Position numbers and translations under genes: made by a program. Below are positions 1-8,270 of a DNA stretch of 39,694 nucleotides, in pieces (position 1 is the first letter of the stretch; every line of letters begins with the position of its first letter). Source of the stretch: an uncultured Mycoplasmatota bacterium (GTDB taxonomy: Bacteria; Bacillota_I; Bacilli_A; RF39; UBA660); NCBI GenBank assembly GCA_947642475.1, contig CANRSQ010000006.1:1-39694 (forward strand), in the 5' to 3' direction. The notes beneath the pieces are model-generated. The model had not been told where the DNA came from. It saw only the letters and a program-made list of their open reading frames with translations, and did not search any database.

Positions 1-6
1 CATATA

Positions 7-40
7 AAAATCTACGCGCTTTTTATTTCGTGTAGATTTT
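7..40 (-). terminator. Intrinsic terminator downstream of the FtsX-type ABC operon
   Basis: A 12-bp inverted repeat (7-18 with 29-40, one G-U pair) encloses a 10-base loop. On the minus strand it is followed by a T-rich run. It lies about 100 bases after the permease stop codon. The T-run on the plus side could also let it work for a gene entering from the left. Confidence 0.6.
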
Positions 41-139
41 CTTCGAGTCAGTTCTAGGTAATATTTTCCTTAGATATACCTTGTTTACATTTTCTATTTT
101 TGTAATATTTTAACATCTTCCACCATTACATCAAATAAA

Positions 140-1915
140 TTATTCATTACTCTTAAGTGAGCCATTCATATCTACCTTGCGAATTTTTCTTTTAAGTAAA
201 AACTCAGCTAGTAACACAAAAACTATAATCATTACAATTGTAAGTATATAATAATAAAAGTTAACATCTTTAATATTTCCAAACTCTAAAAATTCAAATA
301 AGAAATTTAAAAATATATATCCAAGCGGGATACCAATAATAATTCCCATTAAAGTCGTAATATTAATTTCACGATAAATATATCCACTAACCTCATTTTG
401 TTGATACCCCAAAACCCTAAGCGTTGCAATTTCACGTTTACGCTCCTGAATATTCATATTTGTAATATTAAAAATTACTAAAACACAAAGGATTGCAGCA
501 AATGCAATAATGACCAAAGATATAAGCGCAAAAGAATCTGCCATACTAATTGGAATTTTATCAGTATTCGGACTTATCGCAATCGCAAATAAACCAAAAC
601 CTGCAAAAGTCAAAGCTGTACTGCCTGCCACCGAAATAATTGTCATAAATAAATTAACCTTATAACGAAAGATATTTCTAAATGAAGACTTGTATTTAAA
701 ACTAAGTCGTTTCCATAAAAACGGAATTTTTTCCATTAAAATCTTTTTACCAGCCTTAGGAGATTTTGGCTTAAGTAAATCAGCAGATACACCTTTCATT
801 AAAGAAATAACCGATAAAATAGTTATAAAACATAAAATAACAAGCATAACTAAACCAGTAATAATTCCAGACATTATATCACGATAACCAGTCATATCAG
901 GCATAAAAAACATTGCATCAAATGCCGGATAAACCACTGAAGGAATTAAATTAATACCAATAAAGAATCCAAGTAATGCACCAATAAATACACTCAAAAA
1001 AGTAAATACAAAATATTTAATTACAATCATCATTTTAGAAATACCTAAAGAGCGGTAGCACCCTATAATTTCTCTTTCCTCAGAAATTAATCTAGTAATT
1101 GTCGAATAAACCACCAAAACACTTACAACAATAAAAAATAATGGAAATATAGAAGCAATAACATCAATTTTTTCACCATAGCTTTTAACAAGTGCAAAAG
1201 ATAAATTTTTATCTAAAGGTAAAACCACAAAATTAGAGTTTTCACTTTCAATGTTAGAAACTACCTTTTTAACCTCATTTTTATATTTATTAGAAAAAAT
1301 ATCAAATGGCACATCTAATTTAACATATAAATCAGTAACTAAATACTTAACTTGATTATCATAATAATTACTATCTAAATAATAAATATTGTCTAAATCC
1401 TTATTCTGAATAGATTGCTCCGGCTCCATAACATAATAAGAAGGATTACTAACTACACCAACCACTTTAAAATTAGAGCCCAACACCTTAACAGTATCCC
1501 CTATTTTAGCCTTACTAACTCTATCAACTAAAATTTCATTAGGACCAGTTATCTTTTCACCAGAAGTGATAGATAACTTATTCAAAGAATTATTATTGAA
1601 ATCTGAAATAATTACCCTTTCATTGTCATTGTCAATAGAAGTAATCGGTCTCACTTCTACAACTTTATTAGTATCCTCTATTTTTTTAATTTCATCTAAA
1701 GTAAAACCAGTTTCCGATTTAGTTTTAATAATTAAATCAGCACCATTATTATTCTTATAATAATTATTAATAGAACGTGTTAAAGAACTAGACAAAGTTC
1801 CAAGTCCAGAAACAAAAGCTATTCCAAGCATCACCACAAAACAAATTACCAAAAATCGGCTGATATTCTCAGTAAAAGTTTTTAAAGTAGATTTAAAAAA
1901 TGTCTTTCTTACCAT
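140..1915 (-). CDS. FtsX-family ABC transporter permease
   Basis: This is a 591-residue membrane protein with MacB/FtsX-type architecture. One transmembrane helix lies near residues 21-43, followed by a large extracellular domain (about 44-250). A three-helix FtsX bundle follows (about 255-380). After a short cytoplasmic linker with basic residues there is a second group of helices (about 420-580). The conserved FtsX feature, a cytoplasmic loop with an EERE motif and a short 'RSLG' turn, occurs in the first bundle, and 'ERKREIATLRVLG' occurs in the second. The ATG overlaps the stop of the ATPase gene by 7 bases (ATGGTAA), so the two are translationally coupled and form one transporter. Such transporters export peptides or lipids or act mechanically on the envelope. 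The substrate cannot be read from the sequence. Confidence 0.9.
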   Translation of the reverse strand: MVRKTFFKSTLKTFTENISRFLVICFVVMLGIAFVSGLGTLSSSLTRSINNYYKNNNGADLIIKTKSETGFTLDEIKKIEDTNKVVEVRPITSIDNDNERVIISDFNNNSLNKLSITSGEKITGPNEILVDRVSKAKIGDTVKVLGSNFKVVGVVSNPSYYVMEPEQSIQNKDLDNIYYLDSNYYDNQVKYLVTDLYVKLDVPFDIFSNKYKNEVKKVVSNIESENSNFVVLPLDKNLSFALVKSYGEKIDVIASIFPLFFIVVSVLVVYSTITRLISEEREIIGCYRSLGISKMMIVIKYFVFTFLSVFIGALLGFFIGINLIPSVVYPAFDAMFFMPDMTGYRDIMSGIITGLVMLVILCFITILSVISLMKGVSADLLKPKSPKAGKKILMEKIPFLWKRLSFKYKSSFRNIFRYKVNLFMTIISVAGSTALTFAGFGLFAIAISPNTDKIPISMADSFALISLVIIAFAAILCVLVIFNITNMNIQERKREIATLRVLGYQQNEVSGYIYREINITTLMGIIIGIPLGYIFLNFLFEFLEFGNIKDVNFYYYILTIVMIIVFVLLAEFLLKRKIRKVDMNGSLKSNE

Positions 1916-2613
1916 TCAATATCCTTAATATTTTTCGGATTTTCATTTACTTCTTCAGCCGTAATTCTACCATTTTTAATATAAACAACTCTGTCTGCCA
2001 TATCCTTAATAGCAGAGTTATGAGTAACTACAATAATCGCCTTATTTTCGCTTTTACAAACATCGTACAGTAAACCCAAAATTTTCTTACCAGTTTCATA
2101 ATCCAAAGCTCCCGTCGGTTCATCACAAAGTAAAATATCTGGATTTTTCGCCACTGCACGAGCAATAGAAACCCTTTGTTGTTCACCTCCCGAAAGCCTA
2201 CTAGGAAAATTATTCATTCTTTTTTTAAGTCCAACCTTTTCAAGTACCTCTTCAGGAGATAAATGATCCTTACAAAGTTCAGTCGCTAGTTCAACATTTT
2301 CTAAAGCCGTTAAATTAGGAATTAAATTATAAAATTGGAAAACAAATCCTACCTTATTTCTTCTATAGTTAGTTAAATCTTTATCTGATATTTTCTTTAA
2401 AGAAACGCCACTTGAAATTAAATTTCCAGAAGTAAGTGTATCCATACCACCTAATAAATTCAAAATAGTAGTTTTTCCTGCCCCACTAGGACCTAAAATA
2501 ACCACAAATTCTCCTTCATTAATTTCAAACGACATCTTTTCTATTGCCGTTACTTTATTACCACCAGTATCATATATTTTAGTTACATTTTTAGCGCTTA
2601 TAATTTTACCCAT
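1909..2613 (-). CDS. ABC transporter ATP-binding protein (LolD/MacB type)
   Basis: This is the nucleotide-binding subunit of the FtsX-type exporter. It shows Walker A GPSGAGKT (about residues 41-48), signature LSGGEQQR, and Walker [10 protein letters not shown] followed by the ALD loop, plus the switch histidine in 'VVTHN'. The size (234 residues) and motif spacing match the MacB/LolD class. The start at 2613 is chosen because GGAG lies 9 bases upstream. A longer frame beginning with TTG at 2631 would include that ribosome binding site and an extra 'MEMIL' stretch, and is less likely. The gene is first in a two-gene operon whose promoter lies immediately upstream. Confidence 0.93.
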   Translation of the reverse strand: MGKIISAKNVTKIYDTGGNKVTAIEKMSFEINEGEFVVILGPSGAGKTTILNLLGGMDTLTSGNLISSGVSLKKISDKDLTNYRRNKVGFVFQFYNLIPNLTALENVELATELCKDHLSPEEVLEKVGLKKRMNNFPSRLSGGEQQRVSIARAVAKNPDILLCDEPTGALDYETGKKILGLLYDVCKSENKAIIVVTHNSAIKDMADRVVYIKNGRITAEEVNENPKNIKDIEW

Positions 2614-2635
2614 AAGTATCATCTCCATCAAAAGT

Positions 2636-2644
2636 ATTATACCA
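2636..2644 (-). promoter_or_regulatory. Extended -10 promoter of the FtsX-type ABC operon
   Basis: The minus strand reads TGG-TATAAT. This is a perfect -10 box with the TGN extension and only a weak -35 box (TTTAAG, 17 bp upstream). Transcription would start near 2629, leaving a leader of about 16 bases that is mostly the ribosome binding site. Confidence 0.6.
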
Positions 2645-2756
2645 CTTAAAAAGTAAACCTTAAATTAAGATTTACCAATAACACAATTTAACATATTTTA
2701 ATTATTTATTTTTTTTATAAATCACAAATGTTACAAGCTCATAATCTTTATTGCAG

Positions 2757-3950
2757 TTATTCAGCTTCTTCTATTATCGCTTTTAATTTATTTATCTGTC
2801 TATTTAAAAGTATACATATTCTATTAATTCTTCTATCTGACATCTTAGTAACGTTTTGGTATTTATGAAGTAAATCATCAAACCACTCTACAATGTCCTC
2901 TAATTTAGATATATCTATTCTTTTTATATTTCTTACAATTTTAATAATATCATCAAAAGATTTAACTTCATAAAATAATCTTCCATGCCCTGAAATAACT
3001 ACTTCCTCTTCATCATAATAATTAATATTTAAAGCCATACCATTATCAAATATAGGTGCGACATCTAACCATTTCAAAGTATTAATGTCTCTTATTATCC
3101 CAAAATTATTTAAGTGTCTATCTTCATTCATTATAATAAAATCTAAGATATACATATTTTCTACTTTTTCTCTAGCATTTTCAATTCCATTTTCTTCTAG
3201 TTTCTTTATATATTCTTCAAAGTCTTCTTCAGTGTCATATCTTTTCATATCATTTTTTATTTGATAACAAGTAATAAGTTCAGTATCTTTATTGATAAAA
3301 CAAGGACATTTTGATACTACCATTTCTTTGTAAATATCTAATGTATAAGGAACGTGATTAAATCCTAAACGTTTACATATTTCCGTGGCTAACGCTTCAT
3401 TAAACGGTTGTAATATTTCATTTTTATAGCCACCTTTTAATAAATATCTAGTCCCATTTTCAATAATCCAAGCTTTTTTAAGCATTCCATCGGTAGTATT
3501 ATTAGGTGTCTTTAAGGAAGCTTCTTTTTTTATAGTTTTACTATTTAATGAAAGTGAGGCTTCTAGAAACTCTGAATAATCAAAATCATTGTCAAAAAAG
3601 TTAATATCATCATATTTAATATCACTTTCATAAGGTTTAATCCAATATTGGTCTGATAACGATAAACCAAATGCTTTGTCTAAAAGTTCTGAAGGCGTAT
3701 CTATATTTAATCTATGTAAAAGCAAGTCTAATTTATCTCTCCATGAAGGAATACCCCTACCTTTAAACCATTCACTTAAATTAGTTCTAAATGGATTATT
3801 ATTAAAATCATCTTCCATATAAAAACTTTTTAAAATATATGGAGCATAATTAATATTTTTAACTTCTATAATTCTTGTAAACACTTGTAATCCATCATCA
3901 TAGTCTGCAACTAATACTTCTGTATTTTTATTCATTAAAACACATTTCAT
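2757..3950 (-). CDS. HipA-like/CtkA-like protein kinase domain protein
   Basis: This 397-residue protein has a kinase fold of the HipA/PI3K-like kind in its C-terminal two thirds. A candidate ATP-binding lysine is in 'LLKGG' (Lys172), the catalytic loop is NEDRHLNNFG (Asp277, Arg278, Asn282), and the metal-binding motif is FDNG (Asp302). The first 150 residues match no domain I recognise. HipA-family enzymes phosphorylate serine or threonine in protein targets such as tRNA synthetases. No HipB-like antitoxin gene lies beside it, so this is not an obvious toxin-antitoxin pair. The start is supported by AAGGTG 7 bases upstream. A TGATATAAT extended -10 box lies at 3985-3993, so it probably has its own promoter rather than reading through from the DUF1848 operon. 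Confidence 0.8.
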   Translation of the reverse strand: MKCVLMNKNTEVLVADYDDGLQVFTRIIEVKNINYAPYILKSFYMEDDFNNNPFRTNLSEWFKGRGIPSWRDKLDLLLHRLNIDTPSELLDKAFGLSLSDQYWIKPYESDIKYDDINFFDNDFDYSEFLEASLSLNSKTIKKEASLKTPNNTTDGMLKKAWIIENGTRYLLKGGYKNEILQPFNEALATEICKRLGFNHVPYTLDIYKEMVVSKCPCFINKDTELITCYQIKNDMKRYDTEEDFEEYIKKLEENGIENAREKVENMYILDFIIMNEDRHLNNFGIIRDINTLKWLDVAPIFDNGMALNINYYDEEEVVISGHGRLFYEVKSFDDIIKIVRNIKRIDISKLEDIVEWFDDLLHKYQNVTKMSDRRINRICILLNRQINKLKAIIEEAE

Positions 3951-3984
3951 AATGACACCTTCTTTCTAATATATTCTATATATT

Positions 3985-3993
3985 ATTATATCA
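3985..3993 (-). promoter_or_regulatory. Extended -10 promoter upstream of the HipA-like kinase gene
   Basis: The minus strand reads TGA-TATAAT, with a weak TGAAAA -35-like element 17 bp upstream. It lies 35 bases before the start codon. Confidence 0.5.
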
Positions 3994-4090
3994 TATTTTA
4001 CTTGCTTTTTCATTAATATGACTTGAAATTATGATGCTTTTTAAGTGACTTTTCTTCATCTTAAAATATAGTTTTTACTCATATTATAGT

Positions 4091-4978
4091 TTATTTAATT
4101 CTTTCTTTTATTATATCATCATCTTGTAATTTGCTTGCAAGTAATGAAGAATTAGGGTTATGCTTATTAAAGTTATCATTAACTGTTCTTTCATCAAAGT
4201 TGGCATAGCAATATTTACAAAAGTGTTTGCACGAATTATATACACCAATATCTACCATTTCTGCGCAGTTGCATTTTCCTTCTTTTCTTGCTTTCCATTT
4301 TTTATAAGTTTTGCCGGTTAATTTATATGCAAGTTCATGTGACAAACATTCTCCTTCTTTGAATCCATACTCTACTAAGTTTCTATTTTCAAAACAAGTT
4401 TGAACAGTCATACCATGATTAGAAGCACTGTTACTAAAAGAAGTACCTATTTCTTTATAATCTTCTTCGGTAAAATTTCTATATCTTAAAATATTTCTAT
4501 TTTTTCTAACATTTTTGTAGTCATCAATAAATGAAACAATTATTTGTTTAACATAACCATCTAATAATGTACACATCTTCTCAAAGGCTTTTTTATGATA
4601 TTCTATATTATATTTATCGCTTAAAAATATAGGGTCATATCTAACTGCTAAATTGTCTATCCCAACTATTTTCGATAATTCTTTTATTGCTAGGATTATT
4701 TTTCCTTTAGGAGGTACGCTAGGTTCAATGTCATTCTTATAAGGTGTTAAAGTTACGTGAAATAAAATAGGCTTATTTATTTTATCTAAATGTTTTAAAA
4801 TCGGTATAGGATTTTTAGTACAAAATAAAATTGCATCAACATTTTCAAATTTTATTCTACTAATCAATTTGGGATTGAAAGGATTTCTGACATCAACAAA
4901 TCCTTCTTCATATCTATTCATAAACCATTCACTATAAAAGGCGACTATATCTGTTCTTCCACTAACATTTAATATCAT
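4091..4978 (-). CDS. DUF1848 family protein with C-terminal CX3CX2C cysteine cluster
   Basis: This is a 295-residue member of the DUF1848 family, whose function is not known. The body looks like an alpha/beta barrel, with the family's N-terminal 'NVSGRTDI' and 'LFCTKNP' motifs. The C-terminus carries Cys236-x-Cys238 and then Cys250-x3-Cys254-x2-Cys257 followed by YAN. The CX3CX2C spacing is that of the 4Fe-4S site of radical SAM enzymes, but here it lies at the end instead of the beginning of the protein. It is the last gene of the operon that starts with DUF3781. GGAGG lies 7 bases before the ATG. Iron-sulfur binding is inferred, not shown. Confidence 0.85.
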   Translation of the reverse strand: MILNVSGRTDIVAFYSEWFMNRYEEGFVDVRNPFNPKLISRIKFENVDAILFCTKNPIPILKHLDKINKPILFHVTLTPYKNDIEPSVPPKGKIILAIKELSKIVGIDNLAVRYDPIFLSDKYNIEYHKKAFEKMCTLLDGYVKQIIVSFIDDYKNVRKNRNILRYRNFTEEDYKEIGTSFSNSASNHGMTVQTCFENRNLVEYGFKEGECLSHELAYKLTGKTYKKWKARKEGKCNCAEMVDIGVYNSCKHFCKYCYANFDERTVNDNFNKHNPNSSLLASKLQDDDIIKERIK

Positions 4979-4997
4979 ATAGCCACCTCCATTTTTG

Positions 4998-5267
4998 TTA
5001 ATCTTTATCTTTCCAGTACCACCATTTTAATTTTTCTTTATCATGTTTTTCATTTTCTGCATAATATACAGCCATTCTAAATAAATATAACTGACATCTA
5101 TCTTCTTTAAATCCTTTTACCTTACAGTCCATTTCATAAAGTTCTAAAGGATCTTTCCCCTTTAAATCTTCTACATATCTAATTCCAATATTAATTAAGG
5201 ACTCTTTTGTTCTTTCACCAACACCGGGTATTTTTCTTAAATCTGTTTTCATATGATTAATTTCCAT
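4998..5267 (-). CDS. Helix-hairpin-helix protein, Cdd1 (pathogenicity locus) family
   Basis: This is an 89-residue protein of the Cdd1 family, named after the small gene beside the Clostridioides difficile toxin locus. It has a helix-hairpin-helix motif, 'KIPGVGERTKESLINIGI', near residues 12-29. The family's 'DCKVKGFKEDRC' and 'RMAVYYAEN' segments follow. HhH motifs bind DNA non-specifically and are common in repair proteins. It overlaps the preceding coiled-coil gene by 11 bases. The ATG at 5252 is an equally good start, because GGAA lies just ahead of it. The operon context, between a GyrI-like gene and DUF1848 and behind a LexA-like box, supports a role in DNA metabolism. That role is inferred. 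Confidence 0.85.
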   Translation of the reverse strand: MEINHMKTDLRKIPGVGERTKESLINIGIRYVEDLKGKDPLELYEMDCKVKGFKEDRCQLYLFRMAVYYAENEKHDKEKLKWWYWKDKD

Positions 5268-5634
5268 ATTCTATTAATTCTTTTATTTGGTTAATGTCTT
5301 TTTTTATTTCTAAGGGTATTTGATTTATGTCTTGATTAAAAAACACATTTAAATCATTATATAAACCAAACTCACGTATGTCATTTAAATAACTTGATAT
5401 TTTAGATTTTTTGTCATTTATTTTTGATATCATTGATTTATCTGTAGTTTGATTTAATAAACTAGTTACTTCTTGTTCTAAATCCTGAAGTTCATGATAT
5501 ACTTCCTGATATTCTTCTGGAATATGTCCTGAAGGTGCATAATGATAATTTCTAACATTATAAGTGGAATTTATTTTTTCTTTCTGCTCGAACATTTCTT
5601 GTTCATATATTTCTTCTATTTCTTCATTTGTCAT
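5257..5634 (-). CDS. Hypothetical coiled-coil protein of the DUF3781-DUF1848 operon
   Basis: This 125-residue acidic, helix-rich protein belongs to no family I recognise. Residues 1-20 are strongly acidic ('NEEIEEIYEQEMFEQ'). A likely coiled coil runs from about 40 to 90, and the C-terminus is again helical. There is no signal peptide or membrane segment. AAGGAG lies 9 bases before the ATG. It is the third gene of the operon, 29 bases after the GyrI-like gene, and its end overlaps the Cdd1-like gene, so it is probably co-translated and may be a partner of Cdd1. Confidence 0.65.
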   Translation of the reverse strand: MTNEEIEEIYEQEMFEQKEKINSTYNVRNYHYAPSGHIPEEYQEVYHELQDLEQEVTSLLNQTTDKSMISKINDKKSKISSYLNDIREFGLYNDLNVFFNQDINQIPLEIKKDINQIKELIEYGN

Positions 5635-5663
5635 TTTTCATTTCTCCTTTATATTTTATCTTA

Positions 5664-6305
5664 TTAATCTTCCTTAATCTTTTTAATTGGATGTCTAATA
5701 ACTGTTTTTAATTTATTTACATCACATCTTCTTGGGTCGCTTAAATAAATTTCATGATGAAATCTAGTATCAGTTATATCTAGTTCATATCCATTTTCTT
5801 TCATATATTCATGCATTAAATTAATAGTGGCTGGCTCATCATCATAAGAACCGATATGCATACATTGTACGCATAATCCTTCATCATAAGTTAAAAATTC
5901 TACTTTAGAAAAATCAGTTTTTTTCTTTTTAGTAGCCTCTTCTATCGCCCAATCAAAATCTTTTTTAGTAACAAAATCAGGAAGTCTAATAACAGAAATA
6001 AACTGCATATCATCTTTTCTATTATAATCAATACCATCAGTATTATCTTGCCACCAAAAACCTTCTAATGGTGGGACAACATACTGAAAATAACCATCTA
6101 TATTATAATCTCCTTTGTAAGACATTTTAATTGTAAAAGCAATCGCATATAATAATCCAATTGAATTTTTATATTCGCTATCTTCATCATTAGGATTACC
6201 CTTCCCTCTTACCGCAATATAATTCATTTTAGGTATAGTTATAATGCTAGGTTTATTTTTAGGCATATAAAATTCTTTGTATTCCTTTTTATAATCAAAA
6301 GCCAT
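5664..6305 (-). CDS. GyrI-like small-molecule-binding domain protein
   Basis: This is a 213-residue member of the stand-alone GyrI-like group. It has the typical start 'DYKKEYKEFYMPK', then 'MNYIAVRGKGNPND', the segment 'YQYVVPPLEGFWW'-like at about residues 73-87, and the C-terminal 'HHEIYLSDPRR'. There is no DNA-binding domain. GyrI/SbmC domains bind small molecules or hydrolyse cyclopropanoid compounds, and E. coli SbmC is DNA-damage inducible and protects gyrase. The gene overlaps the end of DUF3781 by 11 bases and has GGAG before its ATG. The LexA-like box ahead of the operon agrees with a damage-linked role, but no activity is shown here. Confidence 0.85.
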   Translation of the reverse strand: MAFDYKKEYKEFYMPKNKPSIITIPKMNYIAVRGKGNPNDEDSEYKNSIGLLYAIAFTIKMSYKGDYNIDGYFQYVVPPLEGFWWQDNTDGIDYNRKDDMQFISVIRLPDFVTKKDFDWAIEEATKKKKTDFSKVEFLTYDEGLCVQCMHIGSYDDEPATINLMHEYMKENGYELDITDTRFHHEIYLSDPRRCDVNKLKTVIRHPIKKIKED

Positions 6306-6567
6306 AGTTTATCTCCTTTTCATTTTTAATAGTATGCGCGGTTATAATTGTATAACTATATGAATTGATAGTTATTTTTATATTATCTATTTCGCAGTAC
6401 CAATTCTTACCTTGTTTATAAATATTACAGTTTTTATCTAGTATTTTATTTTTAAGATAATCTACTACATCATCCGTATCTAATTTCAGATTTTTATTAA
6501 TTCTTAATTTTCCTAAATCAGTAGTATGAACCTTATCTATATATGTAAGTAAAATTTCTTTATCCAT
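6295..6567 (-). CDS. DUF3781 family protein, first gene of a LexA-box operon
   Basis: This small protein (90 residues) matches DUF3781. It opens 'MDKEILLTYIDKVHTTDLG', continues with 'NLKLDTDDVVDYLKNKI', then 'GKNWYCEIDNIKITINSYS' and 'TIITAHTIK'. The function of the family is unknown, but it often travels with GyrI-like and other small stress genes. The start at 6567 is preferred over an upstream in-frame ATG at 6597, because GGAGG lies 8 bases before it and the upstream codons would overlap the promoter's predicted start site. It leads a five-gene operon (DUF3781, GyrI-like, coiled coil, Cdd1, DUF1848). Confidence 0.82.
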   Translation of the reverse strand: MDKEILLTYIDKVHTTDLGKLRINKNLKLDTDDVVDYLKNKILDKNCNIYKQGKNWYCEIDNIKITINSYSYTIITAHTIKNEKEINYGF

Positions 6568-6598
6568 ATTACTACCTCCTGCATTACCATTTACCAAA

Positions 6599-6628
6599 AT
6601 TATAACATTTGTTCGCTGCGGCAGTCAA
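6599..6628 (-). promoter_or_regulatory. Near-consensus promoter containing a LexA/DinR-like box (site 1)
   Basis: On the minus strand, TTGACT (6623-6628) and TATAAT (6599-6604) are separated by 18 bp. The element CGAACAAATGTTAT (6602-6615) fills the space before the -10 box and overlaps it. GAAC-N4-GTTA resembles the Gram-positive LexA site (GAAC-N4-GTTC), with a weaker second half-site. A repressor bound there would block the promoter. The same 17 bases recur before the two RhuM-type genes. Confidence 0.7.
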
Positions 6629-6665
6629 TACTTTTTTGTATAAAAAAGTACTTTTCTTATAACAT

Positions 6666-6695
6666 AAAAAAAGCAAATCTAATATAGTTTGCTTT
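6666..6695 (-). terminator. Terminator of the XRE regulator gene at 6706
   Basis: On the minus strand AAAGCAAA pairs with TTTGCTTT around a 10-base loop and runs into a T-tract. It lies just after the regulator's stop codon. Confidence 0.75.
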
Positions 6696-6705
6696 ATAAA
6701 ATTAA

Positions 6706-7416
6706 TTATTTACAATAATTTATTAATTCGTTAATAGTAACGTTTTTATTTTTAGTAGTAACCCAGTATTCATCATCTTCATCAAAATTACATCTATAAG
6801 CGTCATAAAATAAAGTATCATAATAAATAACATCACCAGTAGTCGTCGTTTTTAATCTAAACATTGGAGCCTCATCATTCATTTTAACATTAACATAATC
6901 AGTAAATAATAGAATTCCCATCGCCCCAAGAAATACTACTAAAAGTAACAACAATCTTTTATACCATATAATTGCATGGGTAATTCTGGAAATACCTATC
7001 ATAAATATTATTATTCCAAACACGGAATATATAGATCCCCAACTACTTTCTGAAGGAAATATCATAATTGCTGATAATGAAATGAAAAGTCCAAATATAA
7101 TTAAAATTAAAGAAATAACTGTACTGTATTTATTTAATCTTTTTGTTGAATAATCAATGGTGTTTACGATGTTTTCCTCAAATCTTTCTTGATAATTTTC
7201 TTCATTTATTTTTTCACCACTCATTAAATCATTGATTGTAATATCTAATTCATCACATAATGGTTTAAATAAAGATAAGTCTGGCATATTTCTTCCGTTT
7301 TCCCAGTTACTAATAGATTTTTCTGTTACTCCTAACCTTTCTCCAAGTTCAGATTGTGTCATCTTTTGTTGTTTTCGACATTTGGCAATAAACTTCCCGA
7401 TTTTTTCTTGATCCAT
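6706..7416 (-). CDS. XRE-family regulator with membrane-spanning C-terminus
   Basis: The first 60 residues form a Cro/CI-type helix-turn-helix ('SELGERLGVTEKSISNWENG'). The recognition helix is followed by the common 'RNMPDLSLFKPLCDELDITINDLM' tail. Three hydrophobic helices follow (about residues 98-120, 127-147 and 152-172) and then a short acidic C-terminal domain. The layout suggests a membrane-tethered transcription factor that senses an envelope signal. AAAGGAGAG lies 6 bases before the ATG. A TTGACT element (near 7485) with a poor -10 box is the only visible promoter candidate. Targets are unknown; the neighbouring VanZ gene is a possibility. Confidence 0.85.
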   Translation of the reverse strand: MDQEKIGKFIAKCRKQQKMTQSELGERLGVTEKSISNWENGRNMPDLSLFKPLCDELDITINDLMSGEKINEENYQERFEENIVNTIDYSTKRLNKYSTVISLILIIFGLFISLSAIMIFPSESSWGSIYSVFGIIIFMIGISRITHAIIWYKRLLLLLVVFLGAMGILLFTDYVNVKMNDEAPMFRLKTTTTGDVIYYDTLFYDAYRCNFDEDDEYWVTTKNKNVTINELINYCK

Positions 7417-7493
7417 AATCTCTCTCCTTTCACATTAACATCATATAATGTAAAGGTTATTTTTAACAGGAAACAATCCTAGAGTCAATACTT

Positions 7494-7952
7494 TTATTCA
7501 TCTAATTTTAATATTTTTCTAATAAATTTTAAATGGACGATAAAATATCCTATGCAGGCTCCTATCGTATTTAAAATAAGGTCGTCTATATCGGCAGAAC
7601 CTATCATAGTAATATATTGCGTTATTTCAACTGATGTTATTATTATTACCATTATTATTAAAAACTTCCAAAATTTATTTATTTTGTTTTGAAAAAGTAC
7701 AGGTAATGACATTCCCATTGGTAAAAATAATAATAGATTTACCGAAAAATTTTGAATGACAATGCTTGTATTTATAGAATTATCAGAAAGTTTAATAAAA
7801 TAATTAATTATTGTATTAAACGGAATAAAATTAGATAATCTAAAACTCATTCCATATCTATAATGGTTATGCATAAATAAAACGTATAATAAAACTAAAC
7901 CATATATAACAAATAACACTTTAATTATATTAATTATTTTTTTCTTACTCAT
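7494..7952 (-). CDS. VanZ-like family membrane protein
   Basis: This 152-residue protein has about four transmembrane helices and the VanZ signatures 'NFIPFNTI' (after helix 1), 'NLLLFLPMG' in the second/third helix region, and 'SADIDDLILNTIGACIGY' near the end. VanZ proteins confer low-level teicoplanin or lipoglycopeptide resistance in some species, but most homologues have no proven role. GGAG lies 9 bases before the start. A TGC-TATAAT extended -10 box is at 7984-7992. Confidence 0.87.
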   Translation of the reverse strand: MSKKKIINIIKVLFVIYGLVLLYVLFMHNHYRYGMSFRLSNFIPFNTIINYFIKLSDNSINTSIVIQNFSVNLLLFLPMGMSLPVLFQNKINKFWKFLIIMVIIITSVEITQYITMIGSADIDDLILNTIGACIGYFIVHLKFIRKILKLDE

Positions 7953-7983
7953 TTATACCACTCCATAATTAATATCTATCTCA

Positions 7984-7992
7984 ATTATAGCA
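7984..7992 (-). promoter_or_regulatory. Extended -10 promoter of the VanZ-like gene at 7494
   Basis: The minus strand reads TGC-TATAAT directly after the hairpin that ends the upstream small-gene operon. No good -35 box is present. Confidence 0.5.
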
Positions 7993-8003
7993 CACAAAAA
8001 GAA

Positions 8004-8027
8004 GGCTTTATAATCTACATTATAAAG
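8004..8027 (-). terminator. Hairpin after the small-gene pair at 8041-8660
   Basis: A perfect 9-bp inverted repeat (8006-8014 with 8019-8027) has a 4-base loop. The T-run on the minus strand is interrupted (CCTTCTTTTT), so termination may be partial. Confidence 0.5.
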
Positions 8028-8040
8028 TATGATTTAGCGA

Positions 8041-8244
8041 TTAGAGCTTATTAAAAATTACTGTCTTTTCTTTCATAGATATTTTGCCAACTTCATATCC
8101 ATATTCTTTGGATTCTTTTTTGTAAGTTAAAAATGAATGATCTATATCAAATCCTAAAATATTTTTAATTTCTTCATAGGACAACTTATAACTTTCTTTA
8201 TTATTTTCTTTTAAATACTTCCATAGTGGCTCATACTTACTCAT
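8041..8244 (-). CDS. Small conserved protein, DUF7662-like
   Basis: This 67-residue protein begins 'MSKYEPLWKYLKEN' and contains 'YEEIKNILGFDIDHSFL', a pattern I associate with a small domain now called DUF7662. The function is unknown; it is short, helical and soluble. The start at 8244 has AGAGGTG 8 bases upstream. An upstream in-frame start at 8268 is possible but unsupported. It follows the acetyltransferase-like gene by 26 bases and is probably co-transcribed with it. Confidence 0.65.
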   Translation of the reverse strand: MSKYEPLWKYLKENNKESYKLSYEEIKNILGFDIDHSFLTYKKESKEYGYEVGKISMKEKTVIFNKL

Positions 8245-8270
8245 TTTAAACACCTCTTTAAATTGCAATT

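Noticed and set aside
1-40. Possible CRISPR-type repeat because the hairpin contains GTAGAT
   Set aside because: It occurs once, has no spacers or cas genes nearby, and is explained by an intrinsic terminator.
2757-3950. HipBA-type toxin-antitoxin module
   Set aside because: The HipA-like kinase has no small helix-turn-helix partner next to it; upstream is DUF1848 and downstream is an ABC transporter.
7494-7952. Vancomycin/teicoplanin resistance cluster
   Set aside because: VanZ-like genes here and at 38555 stand apart from vanHAX, vanRS or ligase genes; the family alone does not imply resistance.
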